Assembly: GCA_020024265.1 (NCBI GenBank)
Contig: JAHHTW010000036.1
Coordinates: forward strand, 1-12,526
Length of the DNA: 12,526 bases
Reading direction: 5' to 3'
Source of the DNA: Anaerotignum sp.
Lineage (GTDB): Bacteria; Bacillota; Clostridia; Lachnospirales; Anaerotignaceae
The position numbers and the translations under genes are program-made. Positions 6,750 to 12,526 of the stretch are shown piece after piece (position 1 is the stretch's first letter; every line of letters begins with the position of its first letter). The notes beneath the pieces were generated by a model, which did not search any database, was not told where the DNA came from, and was given only the letters and a program-made list of their open reading frames with translations.

Positions 6750-6784
6750 CTTGAGAAATTCAAGGTTTTTGCTTGAGAAATTCA
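6750..6784 (+). repeat. 13-nt direct repeat overlapping the gyrB promoter
   Basis: Two identical copies of CTTGAGAAATTCA lie at 6750-6762 and 6772-6784, 22 nt apart start to start, or about two helical turns. The second copy contains the -35 box TTGAGA. This arrangement would suit a regulator binding two sites on one face of the DNA, or a duplicated -35 region. Confidence 0.8.
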
Positions 6785-6801
6785 GTAAAAAATGGTATAA
6801 T
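6773..6801 (+). promoter_or_regulatory. Main promoter of gyrB-gyrA
   Basis: TTGAGA (6773-6778) is followed by exactly 17 nt and a perfect TATAAT (6796-6801) with a TGg extended -10. Predicted transcription start is near 6808, giving a leader of about 180 nt before gyrB. Confidence 0.8.
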
Positions 6802-6943
6802 AATAAAAAGATTCGATGATAAGACGGGTAAAGGAAAATCCCTTGTTCTTTTGCTCGTTTCTTTTTTTCAGGCAATGCCATACAGTATCCGGAAAGAAAT
6901 TGTGCGGTACTGCCTTGATATTCTGACAAAAGGAAGGACTTGT

Positions 6944-6973
6944 ATGGCATACCGCTATGGTATGCCTGCATGA
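6944..6973 (+). CDS. Nine-codon upstream ORF in the gyrB leader
   Basis: ATG at 6944 opens a frame encoding MAYRYGMPA and ending with TGA at 6971-6973. A strong ribosome binding site, AAGGAAGGA (6930-6938), lies five nt upstream, which is better than chance would suggest. The stop is just before the gyrB ribosome binding site and 16 nt before the gyrB ATG, so terminating ribosomes could reinitiate. The coding sequence doubles as a perfect hairpin. The peptide resembles nothing I know, so its role would be in the act of translation rather than in the product. Translation is inferred. Confidence 0.5.
   Translation: MAYRYGMPA
6946..6966 (+). promoter_or_regulatory. Leader hairpin within the upstream ORF, with alternative pairing partner
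   Basis: GGCATACC (6946-6953) and GGTATGCC (6959-6966) form a perfect 8-bp stem with a 5-nt loop. The left arm can instead pair upstream: ATGCCATACA (6875-6884) is the exact complement of TGTATGGCAT (6941-6950). The two structures are mutually exclusive, and the upstream pairing would hide the start codon of the nine-codon ORF. It could also be a DNA operator palindrome. Confidence 0.5.
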
Positions 6974-6989
6974 TGTGAGGAGAGAGATT

Positions 6990-8891
6990 ATGTCAGCAGA
7001 ATATAATGAAAGCCAAATTCAGGTTTTGGAAGGGCTGGAAGCTGTGCGAAAACGCCCCGGGATGTACATTGGCTCCACCAGCGAAAAAGGTCTGCATCAT
7101 CTGGTCTATGAAATTGTGGACAATGCCGTTGATGAGGCACTTGCAGGTTTTTGTACAGAGATTACCGTTACCATCCATCCAGATAACTCCGTATCCGTAT
7201 TGGACAATGGTCGTGGTGTGCCGGTAGGCATCCATCATCAGAAGGGCATCTCCGCTTTGGAGGTCGTATTTACCATACTGCATGCAGGCGGTAAGTTTGG
7301 CGGCGGCGGATATAAGGTTTCCGGCGGTCTGCACGGGGTGGGCGCATCGGTTGTCAATGCCTTGTCACAATGGTTGTATGTCAATGTTCATACAGATGGT
7401 AAAATCTACGAGCAGCGATACGAAAGAGGGCATGTGCTTTCTCCGGTTACGGAAATCGGTACCACAGACAAACATGGTACGTTTGTGCATTTCATGCCTG
7501 ATAAGGAAATTTTTGAGGTGGATGAATTTTCTTATGATGTATTGAAACAGCGCCTGCGGGAAACAGCATTTTTGACAAAGGGACTGAAAATCAATCTGAT
7601 TGACAAAAGAGCGGGCAAAGAGCAGGAACGCACATTCCACTATGAGGGCGGCATCAAAGAATTTGTTGCATATATCAACCGCAGCCGTCAGGTGTTGTAC
7701 GACAATATTTTTTATGCATCCGGCGAAAAGGACGGCGTATTGGTCGAGGTGGCATTTCAGCATAATGACGGATATACCGAAAATATATTTACATTCGTAA
7801 ATAACATCAATACACCCGATGGCGGTACGCATCTGGTGGGCTTTAAGTCCGGTCTGACAAAAACGGTCAATGATTACGGAAAGAAAATCGGCGTGATAAA
7901 GGATGCCGATAAAAAGCTTTCCGGCGATGATGTACGTGAGGGTATGACAGCTGTCATCAGCATCAAAGTGGGCGATCCGCAGTTTGAAGGGCAGACAAAG
8001 GCAAAGCTTGGTACCAGTGAAGCCAAGGGCGCAGTAGAAGCCGTACTGAGTGAGTATTTGACATATTTTCTGGAGGAAAATCCGGCAGTCGGAAAAATCA
8101 TCATCGAAAAAGGTCTGATGGCATCTCGCGCACGTGATGCAGCCAGAAAGGCAAGAGAATTGGTTCGCCGCAAAACCGGCTTGGAAAATACCAGACTGCC
8201 CGGCAAGCTGACAGATTGTACCAGCAAAGATCCCACAGAGTGCGAGATCTATATCGTAGAGGGTAATTCCGCAGGCGGCTCTGCCATAAAGGCACGTGAT
8301 CCCAAGACACAGGCAATCCTGCCACTGCGTGGGAAAATACTCAATGTGGAAAAAGCAAGACTGGATCGTATTCTCAACAGTGAGGAAATCAAAAATATGA
8401 TACTTGCCTTTGGTACCGGGATTTCCGAGGATTTCGATATTGAAAAACTGCGGTATCATAAAATCGTCATCATGACAGATGCCGATGTAGACGGCGCACA
8501 TATCCGTACATTGCTTTTGACATTCTTCTACCGTTATATGCCAAAGCTGATTGAAGAAGGCAAGGTATATGTCGCACAACCGCCGTTGTATCGTGTAGAG
8601 AAGAACAAACAGCATTACTATGCGTATGACGACATACAGCTGGAAGCGCTGTATGAGAAAATCGGTAGGGATAACATCAAAGAGGTACAGCGTTATAAGG
8701 GCTTGGGTGAAATGGACTATGACCAGCTGCGTGATACCACAATGGCAGTAGAACATCGTATCTTGAAAAAAGTCGATTTGACCGATGCACTGCTGGCAGA
8801 TGAAATATTCAGTATGCTGATGGGCGACAGTGTGGAACCCAGACGAGAATTTATAGAAGAAAATGCACAATATGCCGAAATGGATTTCTAA
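6990..8891 (+). CDS. gyrB: DNA gyrase subunit B
   Basis: This gene encodes the 633-residue ATPase subunit of DNA gyrase, which with GyrA introduces negative supercoils. The GHKL ATPase comes first: catalytic Glu41 and Asn45 in EIVDNAVDEA, DNGRGVPVG (72-80), and GGGGYKVSGGLHGVG (about 104-118). The transducer domain follows, with its ATP-contacting Lys near QTKAKLG. The TOPRIM domain has EGNSAGGSA with metal-binding Glu424, PLRGKILNVEKAR, and DADVD at 497-501. The length is normal for a Gram-positive GyrB without the proteobacterial insert. ATG 6990 is chosen because GGAG (6979-6982) is seven nt upstream; an ATG at 6957 in the same frame lies in the leader hairpin. Residue 426 is Asn, where E. 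coli has Asp426. Adjacent gyrA supports gyrB rather than parE. Confidence 0.97.
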   Translation: MSAEYNESQIQVLEGLEAVRKRPGMYIGSTSEKGLHHLVYEIVDNAVDEALAGFCTEITVTIHPDNSVSVLDNGRGVPVGIHHQKGISALEVVFTILHAGGKFGGGGYKVSGGLHGVGASVVNALSQWLYVNVHTDGKIYEQRYERGHVLSPVTEIGTTDKHGTFVHFMPDKEIFEVDEFSYDVLKQRLRETAFLTKGLKINLIDKRAGKEQERTFHYEGGIKEFVAYINRSRQVLYDNIFYASGEKDGVLVEVAFQHNDGYTENIFTFVNNINTPDGGTHLVGFKSGLTKTVNDYGKKIGVIKDADKKLSGDDVREGMTAVISIKVGDPQFEGQTKAKLGTSEAKGAVEAVLSEYLTYFLEENPAVGKIIIEKGLMASRARDAARKARELVRRKTGLENTRLPGKLTDCTSKDPTECEIYIVEGNSAGGSAIKARDPKTQAILPLRGKILNVEKARLDRILNSEEIKNMILAFGTGISEDFDIEKLRYHKIVIMTDADVDGAHIRTLLLTFFYRYMPKLIEEGKVYVAQPPLYRVEKNKQHYYAYDDIQLEALYEKIGRDNIKEVQRYKGLGEMDYDQLRDTTMAVEHRILKKVDLTDALLADEIFSMLMGDSVEPRREFIEENAQYAEMDF

Positions 8892-8915
8892 TATAGAAAG
8901 GGTTGAAGCAAAACC

Positions 8916-11432
8916 ATGAGCGATACCAACAATACAACGGGGCAGGAATTGGATAAGATTATTTCCATTGATATCAATGATGAAATGAAAAAATGCTATA
9001 TTGACTATGCCATGAGTGTCATTGTGGCACGTGCCCTGCCCGATGTGCGTGACGGTTTGAAGCCCGTACAACGCAGAATCTTATATTCCATGAATGAAAT
9101 GAACCTTGAGCCGAATAAACCGTATAAAAAATCAGCACGTATCGTCGGTGATACGATGGGTAGATACCATCCGCACGGAGATAGCTCCATTTATCAGGCA
9201 ATGGTACGTATGGCGCAGAATTTCTCCATGCGCTATATGCTGGTAGATGGTCACGGGAACTTTGGTTCCATTGACGGCTACGGCGCAGCTGCAAGCCGTT
9301 ATACAGAAGCACGTATGTCCAGAATTACAGTTGCGATGCTGGCAGATATTGAAAAAAATACCGTAGACTTTGTACCAAACTATGACGAATCCGAAAAGGA
9401 ACCGACGGTATTGCCTGCTCGTATTCCCAATCTGCTGGTCAATGGTTCCTCCGGTATTGCGGTCGGTATGGCAACCAATATCCCGCCGCATAATCTGACA
9501 GAGGTATTGGATGGTCTGTCTATGATGATTGAACATAAGATCGCAGGAGAGGAAACGGATATTGAGCAATTGATGGAATACATCAAAGGCCCAGATTTCC
9601 CTACAGGTGCAACCATACTTGGCAAAAGCGGCATCCGTGCCGCATACCATACCGGCAGAGGAAAGATCACCGTGCGTGCTTGTACGGAAATACAGCCCAT
9701 GGGCGGCGGGAGAGAAAGAATTGTCATTACGGAAATCCCGTATATGGTCAATAAACTGCGCTTGATTGAAAAAATCAGTGATTTGGTAAAAGAAAAACGT
9801 GTAGAGGGTATCAGCGATTTGTATGATGCTTCTGCCGGTGATGATATCCAAATCATTGTGGAGCTGAAAAAAGATGCCAATGCCAATGTGATATTAAATC
9901 AGCTTTATAAATATACACAGCTTCAGGAAACCTTTGGCGTGAATATGATCGCCTTGGTAGACGGTAAGCCGATGCTTTTGAACTTAAAATCCATGCTGGA
10001 GCAATACCTCAAGCACCAAGAGGATGTCGTAACCAGAAGAACACAGTTCAATCTGGAAAAAGCACAGAAGCGTGCGCATATTTTGGAAGGTCTGCGTATT
10101 GCAATATCCAATATTGATGAAGTCATTCGTATCATTCGCACCAGCTATGACAATGCCAAAGACCGCCTGATGGAACGCTTTGGGCTTTCCGATGTGCAGG
10201 CACAGGCAATATTGGAAATGCAGCTGCGCCGTTTGCAGGGCTTGGAACATGAGAAGATTGATGCGGAATATGCACAGCTGCAAGAGCGTATTGCATATTA
10301 TCAGTCTTTGCTTGCAGACGAAAGTAAGCTGTTGGGCGTGATTCGTGACGAAATGCAGGAACTGAAAGAAAAATACGGCGATGCACGTCGTACCCTGCTG
10401 GTGCAAAATCCCGGCGAAATTGATCTGGAAGACCTGATTGATGAAGAAACCTGTGTATTTACACTGTCCAATTTGAATTATGTCAAACGCACACCGTTGA
10501 TGACGTATAAGAGCCAAAACCGTGGCGGACGTGGAATTGTGGGTATGCAAACAAGGGATGAGGACTTTGTCAAAGATATTTTCCTTTGCTCTACGCATGA
10601 TACCATATTGTTCTTTACCAATCGAGGGAAGGTATACCGCTTGAAGGGCTACGAAATTCCCGAAGCCGGACGTACCGCAAGGGGTATGGCAATTGTCAAC
10701 CTTCTGGAGATTGCACCGGATGAAGGCATTACGGCTGTCATTCCCGTAAAAGACTTTAGCGACGATCATTATTTGACAATGGTGACAAAAGCAGGTGTGG
10801 TGAAAAAGACAGATATGGCATCCTTTGCCAATATCCGCAAGGGCGGTCTGATCGCACTGAATCTGCGGGAGGACGATAGCCTGATTTCTGTCATGATGAT
10901 TGAAGAAAAGGATCAAATTTTGGTAGCAACCCGACAGGGTATGGGTATTTGCTTTAGCGCAGAGGATGTACGTCCGATGAGCCGCCTTGCAACCGGTGTC
11001 AAAGCATTGACACTCAAAGAAGGCGATGTTGTGGTATCCGCAGTCAAGGTAAGCCCAAGTGCAACGGTGCTGAATGTTACGGAAAATGGTTATGGCAAAC
11101 GTACACCGGTTTCCGAATTCCGTCCACAGCATAGAGGTGGTATGGGACTGAAGATCCATCAGCTGACGGAACGTACGGGTCTGTTGTGTGGTGTTATGAT
11201 GCTGGAGGAAAACGAACAGATTATGCTCATTACCTCCGAAGGTATCATCATCCGCCTGCGTGGTGCGGATATTTCTACCATCAGCCGTATCTCTCAGGGC
11301 GTGAAGCTCATGAACCTCAATTCCGGCGTACAGGTAGTCGGTATTGCCAAAATTACGGAGGAAGATATGGAGGATGAAATAGAAGAAAGCAATGAAGCAG
11401 TCACTTCCATAGAAGAACCGACAGAAGAATAA
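8916..11432 (+). CDS. gyrA: DNA gyrase subunit A
   Basis: This gene encodes the 838-residue DNA-cleaving subunit of gyrase. The winged-helix/breakage-reunion domain carries the catalytic Tyr129 after Arg128 in AASRYTEARM. The quinolone-resistance region reads HPHGDSSIYQAMVRMAQ. A coiled-coil tower with a leucine-rich dimer gate follows (ILEMQLRRLQGLE). The C-terminal beta-pinwheel that wraps DNA begins with a GyrA box variant, QNRGGRG, at 534-540, and a later blade has QHRGGMG. The GyrA box marks gyrase rather than topoisomerase IV. Ser90 (E. coli Ser83) is kept, but residue 94 is Gln where E. coli has Asp87. The gene starts 24 nt after gyrB with AGAAAGGG 13 nt before the ATG, a rather long spacing. 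The acidic C-terminal tail is rich in Glu and Asp. Confidence 0.97.
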   Translation: MSDTNNTTGQELDKIISIDINDEMKKCYIDYAMSVIVARALPDVRDGLKPVQRRILYSMNEMNLEPNKPYKKSARIVGDTMGRYHPHGDSSIYQAMVRMAQNFSMRYMLVDGHGNFGSIDGYGAAASRYTEARMSRITVAMLADIEKNTVDFVPNYDESEKEPTVLPARIPNLLVNGSSGIAVGMATNIPPHNLTEVLDGLSMMIEHKIAGEETDIEQLMEYIKGPDFPTGATILGKSGIRAAYHTGRGKITVRACTEIQPMGGGRERIVITEIPYMVNKLRLIEKISDLVKEKRVEGISDLYDASAGDDIQIIVELKKDANANVILNQLYKYTQLQETFGVNMIALVDGKPMLLNLKSMLEQYLKHQEDVVTRRTQFNLEKAQKRAHILEGLRIAISNIDEVIRIIRTSYDNAKDRLMERFGLSDVQAQAILEMQLRRLQGLEHEKIDAEYAQLQERIAYYQSLLADESKLLGVIRDEMQELKEKYGDARRTLLVQNPGEIDLEDLIDEETCVFTLSNLNYVKRTPLMTYKSQNRGGRGIVGMQTRDEDFVKDIFLCSTHDTILFFTNRGKVYRLKGYEIPEAGRTARGMAIVNLLEIAPDEGITAVIPVKDFSDDHYLTMVTKAGVVKKTDMASFANIRKGGLIALNLREDDSLISVMMIEEKDQILVATRQGMGICFSAEDVRPMSRLATGVKALTLKEGDVVVSAVKVSPSATVLNVTENGYGKRTPVSEFRPQHRGGMGLKIHQLTERTGLLCGVMMLEENEQIMLITSEGIIIRLRGADISTISRISQGVKLMNLNSGVQVVGIAKITEEDMEDEIEESNEAVTSIEEPTEE

Positions 11433-11450
11433 TATGCATTGGTTTGTGCT

Positions 11451-11490
11451 ATCGCCCCCTGCAACGATCTGCGTGCAGGGGGCGATTTTC
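11451..11490 (+). terminator. Rho-independent terminator of gyrB-gyrA
   Basis: A perfect 13-bp G+C-rich stem, ATCGCCCCCTGCA (11451-11463) with TGCAGGGGGCGAT (11474-11486), has a 10-nt loop and is followed by TTTCTC. It begins 18 nt after the gyrA stop. The short T-tract makes it less canonical than the others, but the stem is very strong. Confidence 0.85.
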
Positions 11491-11511
11491 TCAATGTCTG
11501 CTTGTATACTG

Positions 11512-11529
11512 TGCGCCTGTAAACAAAAA
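11512..11529 (+). repeat. 18-bp direct repeat, left copy
   Basis: The sequence TGCGCCTGTAAACAAAAA occurs here and again at the very end of the window (12509-12526). Together the two copies bracket the accessory segment with the small secreted-peptide and membrane-protein genes. Confidence 0.8.
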
Positions 11530-11539
11530 ACCTCCGCCC

Positions 11540-11696
11540 CCCTTCACGGCAATCCGTGAAGAAAACAACGGGTTAAGGGGCGAAGTCCCTTGTGGGGCTT
11601 GGGGCAACGCCCAAGGTCTTTCAAGCCTGAATCCTTTTCCCAAGCCTGATCCGTTTCCCATATCCTCCCCTTTGGGGCTTGGGGCAACGCCCCAAT
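11540..11696. repeat. G-rich hairpin repeat block downstream of gyrA
   Basis: This non-coding block contains TTCACGG/CCGTGAA (hairpin near 11540-11560). It also has two copies of GGGGCTTGGGGCAACGCC (11594-11611 and 11674-11691), each forming a TTGGGGC/GCCC(C)AA-type hairpin, the first followed by AAGGTCTTT. Between them are two near-identical units beginning CAAGCCTGA (11622 and 11641). The hairpin plus AAGGTCTT module recalls the ends of the 171-bp repeats at 1-310, so the families may share a module. No convincing gene is present. Confidence 0.65.
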
Positions 11697-11787
11697 AAAA
11701 TGCGCATGTGTCATAAAGTAACACACAAGAGATTGATAGACAGTCGCTCACCATTCGCCAAAAATTCAGACAATCATAGCACTCATA

Positions 11788-11816
11788 TTGACTGCATCGC
11801 AACTGTATACTATAAT
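11788..11816 (+). promoter_or_regulatory. Near-consensus promoter of the small-peptide cassette
   Basis: TTGACT (11788-11793, five of six) is followed by exactly 17 nt and TATAAT (11811-11816, perfect). It is the closest match to the sigma-A consensus in the window. Just downstream, GTTAG/CTAAC (11829-11833 and 11840-11844) forms a short inverted repeat in the leader that could be an operator or a small hairpin. Confidence 0.85.
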
Positions 11817-11861
11817 AGCATTGAATAAGTTAGTGAGAGCTAACACAAAAAGAAGGTCATT

Positions 11862-12005
11862 ATGAAACAACATAGCATAAAAAAGTTTTTGGCTCTATTT
11901 TGTGTACTTTCCGGTATGTTTGTATCTGCAAGCCCTGCATATGCTTCTTATGTTCAGAGTATGACTTGCCTACTTGCAAAACCGAAAATCTGCAAGAAGG
12001 AGTAG
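11862..12005 (+). CDS. 47-residue signal-peptide mini-protein, possibly frameshifted
   Basis: AGAAGG (11851-11856) lies five nt before ATG 11862. The product has a textbook Sec signal: basic MKQHSIKK, a hydrophobic core FLALFCVLSGMFV, and a likely cleavage site after ASPAYA. The predicted mature part is only 19 residues, SYVQSMTCLLAKPKICKKE, with two Cys and several Lys, so a disulfide-looped cationic peptide is possible. Alternatively the gene is broken: another frame stays open across the stop to TGA at 12050-12052 and reads a plausible protein-like sequence (NLQEGVDYDIGVV, then ILLELLQ). A single frameshift near 11945-11962 would join the two. I do not recognise either version. A near-consensus promoter lies upstream and a small membrane protein gene follows 71 nt after the stop. 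Confidence 0.55.
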   Translation: MKQHSIKKFLALFCVLSGMFVSASPAYASYVQSMTCLLAKPKICKKE

Positions 12006-12076
12006 ATTATGACATCGGCGTGGTTACAATTTTGTTGGAGCTTCTACAATGAAGATAAATCTGGAGGTGTTTCGAC

Positions 12077-12301
12077 GTGAAAAAAATTTACAGCATAGGT
12101 ATAATAGTTGGAATCATAATTCTTCTTTTAGCAGTTCCGGCAGGTGATTTGTATGGAAGTTTTTATTTATCGATTGTTGGTGGCATGGAAACTGAACATT
12201 TCACAATGCTGGTTCACAGTGCCATTACTAGCTTCCAAGTAATTGGTGGTGTTATTTTGGCACTTTGTGGAGTAGCATATATTTTTAAAGTCAACAAATA
12301 G
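12077..12301 (+). CDS. Small two-helix membrane protein, unrecognised
   Basis: A GTG start at 12077 has a strong ribosome binding site, GGAGGTG (12063-12069), seven nt upstream. The 74-residue product begins MKKIYS and has one hydrophobic helix at about 7-20 (IGIIVGIIILLLAV). A short extracytoplasmic-type loop with Met/Glu/His follows, and a second helix lies at about 52-70 (FQVIGGVILALCGVAYIF) before a basic KVNK end. It resembles no family I can name. It lies downstream of the signal-peptide gene with no terminator between them, so it probably shares that promoter. An immunity, export or sensing role for the upstream peptide is possible but not shown. Confidence 0.7.
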   Translation: MKKIYSIGIIVGIIILLLAVPAGDLYGSFYLSIVGGMETEHFTMLVHSAITSFQVIGGVILALCGVAYIFKVNK

Positions 12302-12368
12302 TGTCTTTGAATTGGTTTCATTTTAATGTAACAAAACCAAATATCCGTTGCCTTGTAACGGTATAACG

Positions 12369-12404
12369 AGCAGTAAGTCTTAAAAAGGATTTGCTGCTTT
12401 TTTT
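12369..12404 (+). terminator. Rho-independent terminator after the two-helix protein
   Basis: AGCAGTAAGTC (12369-12379) pairs with GATTTGCTGCT (12388-12398), 11 bp including two wobble pairs, and the stem ends in seven T residues (12398-12404). Two smaller inverted repeats precede it: TTGGTTT/AAACCAA (12312-12318 and 12334-12340) and CCGTT/AACGG (12345-12361). Confidence 0.8.
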
Positions 12405-12443
12405 GCGCCCATTTTTGGAAAATAAGGAAAGACGGCGGTATTT

Positions 12444-12506
12444 ATGGGAAACGAAAAGAAGCCAAAGCTGTATCTTTGTGTTTTCGGCATCGCCCGTATC
12501 CTATGA
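12444..12506 (+). other. Possible 20-residue ORF, very uncertain
   Basis: ATG 12444 opens a 20-codon frame, MGNEKKPKLYLCVFGIARIL, ending in TGA at 12504-12506. Purine-rich AAGGAAAGACGGCGG precedes it but is not a clean ribosome binding site. No promoter is visible after the terminator at 12404. It may be a chance frame or the remains of a gene. Confidence 0.2.
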
Positions 12507-12508
12507 TC

Positions 12509-12526
12509 TGCGCCTGTAAACAAAAA
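12509..12526 (+). repeat. 18-bp direct repeat, right copy
   Basis: This is an exact second copy of TGCGCCTGTAAACAAAAA from 11512-11529. It ends with the window, so the match may continue and a further hairpin block may follow, as it does after the left copy. Confidence 0.8.

Larger units (their letters stand above)
6630..6989 (+). other. Intergenic region and structured leader upstream of gyrB
   Basis: This 360-nt interval holds, in order, the terminator of the preceding gene, a possible upstream promoter, a strong promoter overlapping a 13-nt direct repeat, about 130 nt of leader, a nine-codon upstream ORF that forms a hairpin, and the gyrB ribosome binding site. The individual parts are listed separately. 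Confidence 0.75.
11433..11861. other. Gene-free interval after gyrA
   Basis: This 429-nt stretch holds the gyrase terminator, the left 18-bp repeat, the G-rich hairpin block, a featureless A+T-rich stretch (about 11697-11780) and the promoter of the next gene. A 103-codon minus-strand frame across it (11802-11491) is read through repeats and has no ribosome binding site that I accept. Confidence 0.6.

Noticed and set aside
6816..6926. A 36-codon frame in the gyrB leader starting at ATG 6816
   Set aside because: No ribosome binding site precedes it and the translation is low-complexity and Phe-rich, so it is probably chance.
6773..6973. A 66-codon frame covering the gyrB promoter and leader
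   Set aside because: Its first ATG lies inside the promoter, before the expected transcription start. Only its last nine codons, from ATG 6944, have a ribosome binding site, and these are reported separately.
7365..9071. A 568-codon open frame on the minus strand across gyrB and the start of gyrA
   Set aside because: It is antisense to intact, motif-complete gyrB/gyrA, is rich in Cys, His and Ile in the manner of shadow frames, and has no recognisable domain.
9984..11159. A 391-codon minus-strand frame inside gyrA
   Set aside because: It is antisense to gyrA and has no domain or supporting regulatory signals.
11491..11802. A 103-codon minus-strand frame downstream of gyrA
   Set aside because: It runs through hairpin repeats, and its sequence reflects the G/C-rich repeat rather than a protein.

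Overview
The window looks like chromosomal DNA from an anaerobic member of the Clostridia (Bacillota), probably a gut organism, of moderate G+C. The basis is the Gram-positive lipoprotein, strong AGGAGG-type ribosome binding sites, TTGACA/TATAAT-type promoters, a ferredoxin-fused siroheme reductase, a KtrAB potassium system, and a gyrB-gyrA pair with Firmicutes-type sequences. The exact genus cannot be read from the sequence.

Layout. Positions 1-310 hold two tandem copies of a ~171 bp hairpin-rich intergenic repeat; a third, inverted copy lies at 5941-6107. A DUF4300 lipoprotein gene (445-1401) follows, with its own promoter and terminator. On the minus strand is a compact operon read leftwards: tdk (4792-4202), an HD-domain 5'-deoxynucleotidase (4205-3606), ktrB (3609-2278) and ktrA (2211-1561). 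The first two junctions are ATGA stop/start overlaps, so thymidine/deoxynucleotide salvage is translationally linked to potassium uptake. Divergent from tdk is a stand-alone siroheme/4Fe-4S sulfite (or nitrite) reductase-like gene (4969-5904). It is followed by the inverted repeat and an unrecognised small Cys/Met/Tyr/Gly-rich protein (6240-6629) with a clear terminator.

The second half is dominated by gyrB (6990-8891) and gyrA (8916-11432), a two-gene unit with a terminator at 11451-11490. Upstream of gyrB is an unusually structured leader. It has an extended -10 promoter whose -35 lies inside a 13-nt direct repeat, a nine-codon upstream ORF with a good ribosome binding site that is itself a perfect hairpin, and an alternative long-range pairing partner. 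GyrA carries Gln and GyrB carries Asn at the positions equivalent to E. coli GyrA Asp87 and GyrB Asp426, both known quinolone-resistance sites.

The last kilobase (11512-12526) is accessory-looking. It is bounded by two perfect 18-bp direct repeats. Inside are G-rich hairpin repeats, a near-consensus promoter, a 47-residue signal-peptide mini-protein (possibly frameshifted) and a 74-residue two-helix membrane protein, followed by a terminator. No RNA genes, CRISPR array, transposase or complete insertion sequence were seen. The best candidates for undescribed biology are the gyrB leader, the secreted-peptide/membrane-protein cassette, and the multi-hairpin repeat family.
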